Assembly (NCBI GenBank): GCA_910584185.1
Contig: CAJTYC010000050.1
Span: 1-18,178, forward strand
DNA from: an uncultured Muribaculaceae bacterium
Lineage (GTDB): Bacteria; Bacteroidota; Bacteroidia; Bacteroidales; Muribaculaceae
Reading direction: 5' to 3'
DNA length: 18,178 nucleotides
Below are positions 13,781 through 18,178 of the stretch, one piece after another. The notes below the pieces were generated by a model. It made no database searches, was not told the DNA's origin, and saw only the letters and a list, made by a program, of their open reading frames with translations. Position 1 is the first letter of the stretch, and every line of letters begins with the position of its first letter. Both the position numbers and the translations under genes were made by a program.

Positions 13781-15535
13781 ATGTACAGAGATACGACATG
13801 CGGCGAGCTTCGCCTCGCTGATGCCGGCAAGCGCGTGAAGCTCGCCGGCTGGGTCCAGAGGGCCCGCAAGATGGGCGGTATGACTTTTGTGGACATCCGC
13901 GACCGTTACGGCCTGACTCAGGCTGTGTTCAGCAACGAGAAAGATGCAGAATTGGCGGAAACTGCCAGCCACCTTGGCCGTGAATACGTGATACAGGTGG
14001 AGGGTGAGGTGGCCGAACGCAGTTCGAAGAATCCTAACCTCCCCACAGGTGAGGTAGAGGTTATTGCCACCGGGCTCCGCATCCTCAACAAGAGCGAGGT
14101 GCCTCCGTTCACCATCGAGGACAACACCGATGGCGGCGATGACCTCCGCATGAAATACCGTTATCTTGACTTGCGTCGCCCGGCTGTGAGAAGCAACCTC
14201 GAGCTGCGTCACCGTATGGCTTTCGAAATCAGACGCTACCTCGACTCCCAGGGCTTCCTTGAAGTTGAGACTCCGATTCTTGTGAAGTCTACCCCGGAGG
14301 GTGCTCGCGACTTCGTGGTGCCCTCGCGCATGAACCCCGGCGAGTTCTATGCTCTGCCCCAGTCTCCCCAGCTCTTTAAGCAGCTGCTTATGGTGTCGGG
14401 CTTTGACCGCTACTTCCAGATCGCAAAATGCTTCCGCGATGAGGACCTCCGTGCTGACCGTCAGCCGGAATTCACGCAGATTGACTGCGAGATGAGCTTC
14501 GTGGAGCAGGAAGATGTGATTCAGATGTTTGAGGGTCTTGTGAAGCATATCTTCAAGTATGTCAAGAATATCGACTTCACCGAGGCATTCCCCCGCATCA
14601 CATGGCACGACGCCATGCGCCGTTATGGTAGCGACAAACCGGATATCCGCTTCGGCATGGAGTTTGTAGACTTCACCGACCTGGCCAAAGGTCACGGATT
14701 CGGCGTGGTGGATAATGCGGAACTTACAATAGGTATCTGTGCTCCGGGTTGTGCCGGCTATACCCGCAAGCAGCTCGACGAGCTCACGGAGTTCGTGAAG
14801 CGTCCGCAAGTGGGTGCCAAGGGTATGGTATGGGTTAAGTTTGAGGCAGATGGCTCGGTGAAGAGCTCGGTGGGTAAATTCTACGATGAGGCTGCGCTCA
14901 AGGCTTGGGGTGAACATGCCGGTGCAAAGCCCGGCGACCTGCTCCTGCTTCTGAGCGGTGATGCCATGGCGACACGCAAGCAGCTCTGCGAGCTCCGCCT
15001 CGAGATGGGTAACCGTCTCGGACTGCGCGACAAAAATGTCTTCGCACCCCTCTGGGTGATTGACTTCCCCCTCTTCGAGTGGGATGAGGAGACTCAGCGC
15101 TACTATGCGATGCACCACCCCTTCACATCGCCCAATCCTGAAGATATACCGATGCTCCACAGCGACACCGGCAAGGTGCGCGCCACAGCATACGATATCG
15201 TGGTCAACGGCACCGAACTTGGCGGTGGCTCCATACGTATTCATGACGCCGAGCTTCAGGACACGATGTTCGAGCTTCTCGGCTTCACCCCCGAACGTGC
15301 GCACGAGCAGTTCGGCTTCCTGATGGATGCCTTCAAGTATGGCGCTCCCCCTCACGGTGGTCTCGCGCTCGGTTTCGACCGCTTTGTGTCGATACTTGCA
15401 GGCCTCGACACCATCCGCGACGTGATAGCGTTCCCCAAGAACAACTCCGGTCGCGACGTAATGAACGAGAGCCCGTCGCCGATTGACGACTCGCAGCTTG
15501 ACGAACTGCAACTGCAGATCAAACTGAAAGAATGA
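13781..15535 (+). CDS. aspS: Aspartyl-tRNA synthetase
   Basis: AspRS charges tRNA-Asp with aspartate. The 584-aa bacterial-type class II enzyme has an N-terminal OB-fold anticodon-binding domain (1 to about 105), catalytic motif 1 near 150-170, motif 2 around FRDEDLRADRQPEFTQ (218-233), a GAD insertion (about 290-420), and motif 3 GLALGFDR (527-534, R534). Residue 31 in the loop RARKMGGM is Met. The non-discriminating enzymes I recall have His there, so this may be tRNA-Asp specific; that is inference only. The stop overlaps the next gene by ATGA. Confidence 0.98.
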   Translation: MYRDTTCGELRLADAGKRVKLAGWVQRARKMGGMTFVDIRDRYGLTQAVFSNEKDAELAETASHLGREYVIQVEGEVAERSSKNPNLPTGEVEVIATGLRILNKSEVPPFTIEDNTDGGDDLRMKYRYLDLRRPAVRSNLELRHRMAFEIRRYLDSQGFLEVETPILVKSTPEGARDFVVPSRMNPGEFYALPQSPQLFKQLLMVSGFDRYFQIAKCFRDEDLRADRQPEFTQIDCEMSFVEQEDVIQMFEGLVKHIFKYVKNIDFTEAFPRITWHDAMRRYGSDKPDIRFGMEFVDFTDLAKGHGFGVVDNAELTIGICAPGCAGYTRKQLDELTEFVKRPQVGAKGMVWVKFEADGSVKSSVGKFYDEAALKAWGEHAGAKPGDLLLLLSGDAMATRKQLCELRLEMGNRLGLRDKNVFAPLWVIDFPLFEWDEETQRYYAMHHPFTSPNPEDIPMLHSDTGKVRATAYDIVVNGTELGGGSIRIHDAELQDTMFELLGFTPERAHEQFGFLMDAFKYGAPPHGGLALGFDRFVSILAGLDTIRDVIAFPKNNSGRDVMNESPSPIDDSQLDELQLQIKLKE

Positions 15536-16314
15536 CAGTTAGAGATATAGCAAACGTAATAGAGGAATTTGCGCCGCTCCGCCTGCAGGAAGACTATGAC
15601 AATGCCGGCCTGCAGGTGGGCGACCCGGAGGCTACGGTCAACGCTGTGATGCTCTGCCTCGACGTCACCATGGAGGTGCTCGAGGAGGCCAAGAGGAGGC
15701 AGTGCGATATGATAGTGTCGCATCACCCTCTCATATTTCGCGGTTTGAAAAGTCTCACCGGAGCCGACGAGACCCAGCGTATTGTCATGGGTGCGCTCGC
15801 AGCCGGTGTGGCGATTTATGCCGCCCACACCAACCTCGACTCCGCCTGGAACGGCGTGAGCCACGAGATGGCGCATATGCTCGGGCTGAAGAATCTCAGC
15901 GTGCTTGTCCCCTCGCAGCCCGGTGCCGACACCGGACTCGGTGTGGTGGGCGATGTCAACCCTACGCCGACGCTCGAATTCCTGCGAAAGGTAAAGGAGA
16001 AATTCAGCGTCAAGGCCTTGAGATATTCCACACTTTCGAGCAAGATTGTGGTGAAGCGCGTGGCTCTCTGCGGTGGCTCGGGAGCTTCCTTCATACGCGA
16101 TGCTATCGCGGCCAATGCCGATATCTACATCACCGGCGACGTGAAATATCACGAATTCGCCGGCTTCGGCGACAATATACTGATTGCCGACATCGGACAT
16201 TACGAGAGTGAACTCTGCTCCATGAAGATATTCTCGCGCATCATACGCCAGCAATATCCCAACTTGGTGGTATACTTCTCCGAAGACCAGAAAAGCCCGA
16301 TTGCGGTGATGTGA
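15532..16314 (+). CDS. Nif3-like dinuclear metal centre protein (YbgI/DUF34 family)
   Basis: A widespread family of hexameric ring proteins with a two-metal site and uncertain cellular role, often labelled GTP cyclohydrolase 1 type 2 homolog. The 260-aa protein keeps the metal ligands H64, H65 (SHHP), D103 (HTNLD), H223 and E227 (GHYESE), the same pattern as E. coli YbgI. It is the short form without the PII-like insert seen in some Firmicutes and Bacteroidota homologs. It starts inside the aspS stop (ATGA overlap), implying coupled translation. A zinc-ribbon gene follows 49 bp later, a pairing that I recall is common in this phylum. Confidence 0.93.
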   Translation: MTVRDIANVIEEFAPLRLQEDYDNAGLQVGDPEATVNAVMLCLDVTMEVLEEAKRRQCDMIVSHHPLIFRGLKSLTGADETQRIVMGALAAGVAIYAAHTNLDSAWNGVSHEMAHMLGLKNLSVLVPSQPGADTGLGVVGDVNPTPTLEFLRKVKEKFSVKALRYSTLSSKIVVKRVALCGGSGASFIRDAIAANADIYITGDVKYHEFAGFGDNILIADIGHYESELCSMKIFSRIIRQQYPNLVVYFSEDQKSPIAVM

Positions 16315-16363
16315 GCTGACTGAAATTTACAATAAAACGAATTCAAATAAATCGAAAATATAT

Positions 16364-17179
16364 ATGGCAGATAAGAAAACCGAGAAAGAGCGCAGCGTGG
16401 AGGAACGTCTGAAAAACCTCTATCAACTTCAGACACTCCTCTCCGAGATTGACCGCATCAAGATACTCCGTGGCGAACTCCCCAACGAGGTGAAAGACCG
16501 CGAAGATGAGATCGTGCGCTTCCAGACCCGTATCCGCAAACATGAAGAGGAAATCGCCGAGCTTCGCGACCTCATTGCGAAGAAAAAGGAGGATGCGGAG
16601 GTGCGTCGCCAGAAGATAGCACGTTACGAAGAACAGATCAATAACGTGCAGAACAACCGCGAGTTCACTTTCCTCGACAAGGAGCGTGAGTTTGAAAAAC
16701 TCGAGATTCAGCTCGACGAGAAGCATATCCGTGACGCTCAGTTAAAGATCGACGAGAAGATACGCGAGATAGAGAATGCCAACATCGAACTCTCCGACAA
16801 CGAGCATATACTCGAGCAGAAAAAACAGGAACTCAGCGAGATAGTTTCAGAGACCAAGGAGCAGGAGGAGAACTTGCTCAAGCAGGCCAAGGAGCTTGAG
16901 CCCGGCATTGACGATTACACGCTCGCCGCCTTCAAGCGTATTCGTAAGAATGCACGCAACGGTCTCGGCATAGTCACTGTGCAGCGTGATGCCTGCGGCG
17001 GTTGCTTCAACCGTATCCCGCCCCAGCGCCAGCTCGAGATTAAGATGCACAAGAAGGTGCTCGTGTGCGAGTATTGCGGACGTATCATGATCGACCCGGC
17101 CCTCGCCGGCATTGAGGAGCCGGTGGTTGAGGCTCCCGCTCCCAAGAGACGTCCGGTGCGTGCCAAGAAGACTATTTGA
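16364..17179 (+). CDS. Coiled-coil C4 zinc-ribbon protein (DUF164 / CT398 / CdsZ-like)
   Basis: A 271-aa cytoplasmic protein of the zf-RING_7/DUF164 family. Residues about 10-180 are a highly charged, nearly continuous coiled coil, expected to form a long helical hairpin. The C4 zinc ribbon follows with C211, C214, C235 and C238 (CGGC ... CEYC) and the basic segment QRQLEIKMHKK between the pairs, suited to nucleic-acid contact. The C terminus is a Pro/Ala/Lys/Arg tail. Homologs have been linked to RNA or translation-related roles and to secretion chaperoning in Chlamydia; the exact job here is unknown. The preceding 49 bp have no promoter box, so it belongs to the aspS operon. queD starts one base after its stop. 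Confidence 0.88.
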   Translation: MADKKTEKERSVEERLKNLYQLQTLLSEIDRIKILRGELPNEVKDREDEIVRFQTRIRKHEEEIAELRDLIAKKKEDAEVRRQKIARYEEQINNVQNNREFTFLDKEREFEKLEIQLDEKHIRDAQLKIDEKIREIENANIELSDNEHILEQKKQELSEIVSETKEQEENLLKQAKELEPGIDDYTLAAFKRIRKNARNGLGIVTVQRDACGGCFNRIPPQRQLEIKMHKKVLVCEYCGRIMIDPALAGIEEPVVEAPAPKRRPVRAKKTI

Positions 17180-17180
17180 G

Positions 17181-17510
17181 ATGTATTACGTTAAGAAGAC
17201 TTTCGACTTCAGCGCCGCCCACCATCTTAACCTCACTTACGAGAGCCCATGCACCCGCCTGCATGGCCATAACTGGCGAGTTACGGTGGAGTGCCGCTCC
17301 GAAGTGCTCGATGAGAATGGCATGGTGATAGACTTCTCGGTGATCAAGCGCACTGTGATAGACCGTCTCGACCATCGCGTGCTCAACGAACAGCTCGACT
17401 TCAACCCGACGGCCGAGAACATAGCCCGCTGGATTGTGGACACTGTGCCGATGTGCTTCAGGGCCACTGTAGAGGAGAGTGACGGCAATACTGCTGTGTA
17501 TGAAGTATAA
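17181..17510 (+). CDS. queD: 6-carboxy-5,6,7,8-tetrahydropterin synthase, QueD-type
   Basis: QueD converts dihydroneopterin triphosphate to 6-carboxytetrahydropterin, an early step to preQ0 and queuosine. The 109-aa protein has the PTPS fold signature: zinc ligands H15 (SAAHH), H28 and H30 (RLHGH), catalytic C24 (CTRLHGH), substrate-recognition GMVIDFSVIK, the D64-H65 pair in LDHRVLNE and a C-terminal Glu (E98/E99). The ATG at 17181 is one base after the zinc-ribbon stop; an open frame further upstream is just overlap with that gene. Its role as QueD rather than an eukaryote-type PTPS is supported by queE overlapping its 3' end. Confidence 0.94.
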   Translation: MYYVKKTFDFSAAHHLNLTYESPCTRLHGHNWRVTVECRSEVLDENGMVIDFSVIKRTVIDRLDHRVLNEQLDFNPTAENIARWIVDTVPMCFRATVEESDGNTAVYEV

Positions 17511-18111
17511 GGTAAACGAAATATTTTATTCCCTGCAAGGGGAGGGACATCACACCGGCGTTCAGTCGGTGTTTGTTCGTTTTTCGGGCTGCAACCTGAA
17601 ATGCCCTTTTTGCGACACTGACCATGCTTCGTATGTGGAGATGACGGCCGGCGAGATTGCCGATGAGGTGTCGCGCCACCCGGCGCGCCTTATTGTGCTT
17701 ACCGGAGGGGAGCCTTCGCTCGTGGTCGACGACGAGCTGGTACGCACGCTCAAGGAGCGTTGTGATATGCAGGTTTGCATGGAGACCAACGGCACGCACC
17801 CCGTGCCGGAGTCAGTAGACTGGGTCACCGTGTCGCCCAAGACGGGCATTTGCGGCCCCAGGTCGGAGGCCGTGGCTGCACTCACAGTGGACCGCGCCGA
17901 CGAGATAAAGGTGGTCGACACGGGTCAGGACCTTGACCTGTATTTCTCGCTGCAATGCCGTCGCCCGGATACGCTCATGTATTTGCAACCCTGCTTCGTG
18001 CCTGATGCCGAGGTGTGCGCCGCCAACATGCGTCGCACAGTGCAGCGTGTGCTCGACGACCCCCGCTGGACACTCTCGCTCCAGACACACCGTATGCTGG
18101 GAATACAATGA
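17500..18111 (+). CDS. queE: 7-carboxy-7-deazaguanine synthase, radical SAM enzyme
   Basis: QueE rearranges 6-carboxytetrahydropterin to 7-carboxy-7-deazaguanine using SAM and a 4Fe-4S cluster. The 203-aa protein has EIFYSLQGEG, then the cluster motif C31-x3-C35-x2-C38 (GCNLKCPFCDTDH), the SAM-binding LTGGEP at 67-72, and TNGT and SPK further on. The ATG at 17500 gives the normal family start and overlaps queD by 11 bp, a sign of coupling. No terminator is seen between its stop and the right edge. Confidence 0.95.
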   Translation: MKYKVNEIFYSLQGEGHHTGVQSVFVRFSGCNLKCPFCDTDHASYVEMTAGEIADEVSRHPARLIVLTGGEPSLVVDDELVRTLKERCDMQVCMETNGTHPVPESVDWVTVSPKTGICGPRSEAVAALTVDRADEIKVVDTGQDLDLYFSLQCRRPDTLMYLQPCFVPDAEVCAANMRRTVQRVLDDPRWTLSLQTHRMLGIQ

Positions 18112-18165
18112 TTAGTAGTAGAAATTATAGGTCGCGCACAAAGTATATGTGCATTTTCTGCAACT

Positions 18166-18173
18166 TACTTTTG
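18166..18173 (+). promoter_or_regulatory. -7 element TACTTTTG at the right edge
   Basis: It matches TAnnTTTG and lies 55 bp after queE, so it probably belongs to a plus-strand gene beyond the window. The -33 element is unclear. Confidence 0.5.
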
Positions 18174-18178
18174 CCGAC

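Noticed and set aside
13727..15511. Long open frame (about 594 codons) on the minus strand opposite aspS
   Set aside because: It is the complement of a complete, motif-bearing aspS and its translation (His/Leu/Glu-rich, no domains) is a by-product of GC-rich codon use. Similar shadows occur opposite secA (1740-2534) and the Nif3-like gene (15352-16254).

Overview
The window is chromosomal DNA from a member of the Bacteroidota, most likely order Bacteroidales. The evidence is the repeated -7 promoter element TAnnTTTG (clearest ahead of aspS, recO and two short non-coding units), A/T-rich leaders without Shine-Dalgarno sequences, and protein types such as the Bacteroidota-style SecA, catalytic-only Pta and long LptF/G-like permease. 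A Muribaculaceae-like genome is possible, but I cannot fix the family from the sequence alone.

Layout from left to right. (1) Positions 1-2708: 3' part of secA on the plus strand, ending in a strong bidirectional terminator. (2) Positions 2763-6756, minus strand: rubrerythrin, then recO, then a secreted GH2 beta-galactosidase-like enzyme. Nonamer (9-bp) repeat arrays lie at both ends of the GH2 gene. (3) Positions 6757-8137: about 1.4 kb without a convincing gene. It holds two related minus-strand units (promoter, conserved core, hairpin plus T-run) that look like small RNAs or attenuated leaders, a GC-rich three-way inverted repeat, a doubtful 87-codon frame, a perfect 17-bp terminator hairpin and a second type of nonamer array. 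(4) Positions 8138-11194, minus strand: a tight pta-ackA-lgt operon. (5) Positions 11195-11494: a divergent promoter region. (6) Positions 11495-13405, plus strand: an LptF/LptG-type lipopolysaccharide-export permease, followed by hairpins and another nonamer array. (7) Positions 13714-18111, plus strand: a consensus promoter drives aspS, a Nif3-like gene, a coiled-coil/C4 zinc-ribbon gene, queD and queE, with overlaps or short gaps. A new promoter starts at the right edge.

Functionally this is mostly housekeeping: protein export (SecA), DNA repair (RecO), peroxide defence (rubrerythrin), acetate overflow and substrate-level ATP (Pta/AckA), lipoprotein maturation (Lgt), LPS export (LptF/G), aspartyl-tRNA charging and queuosine precursor synthesis (QueD/QueE). 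The GH2 enzyme is the only clear accessory function. The unexplained content is in the intergenic DNA: four 9-bp-period arrays beside gene ends, and the paired promoter-core-terminator units at 7079-7151 and 7752-7820.
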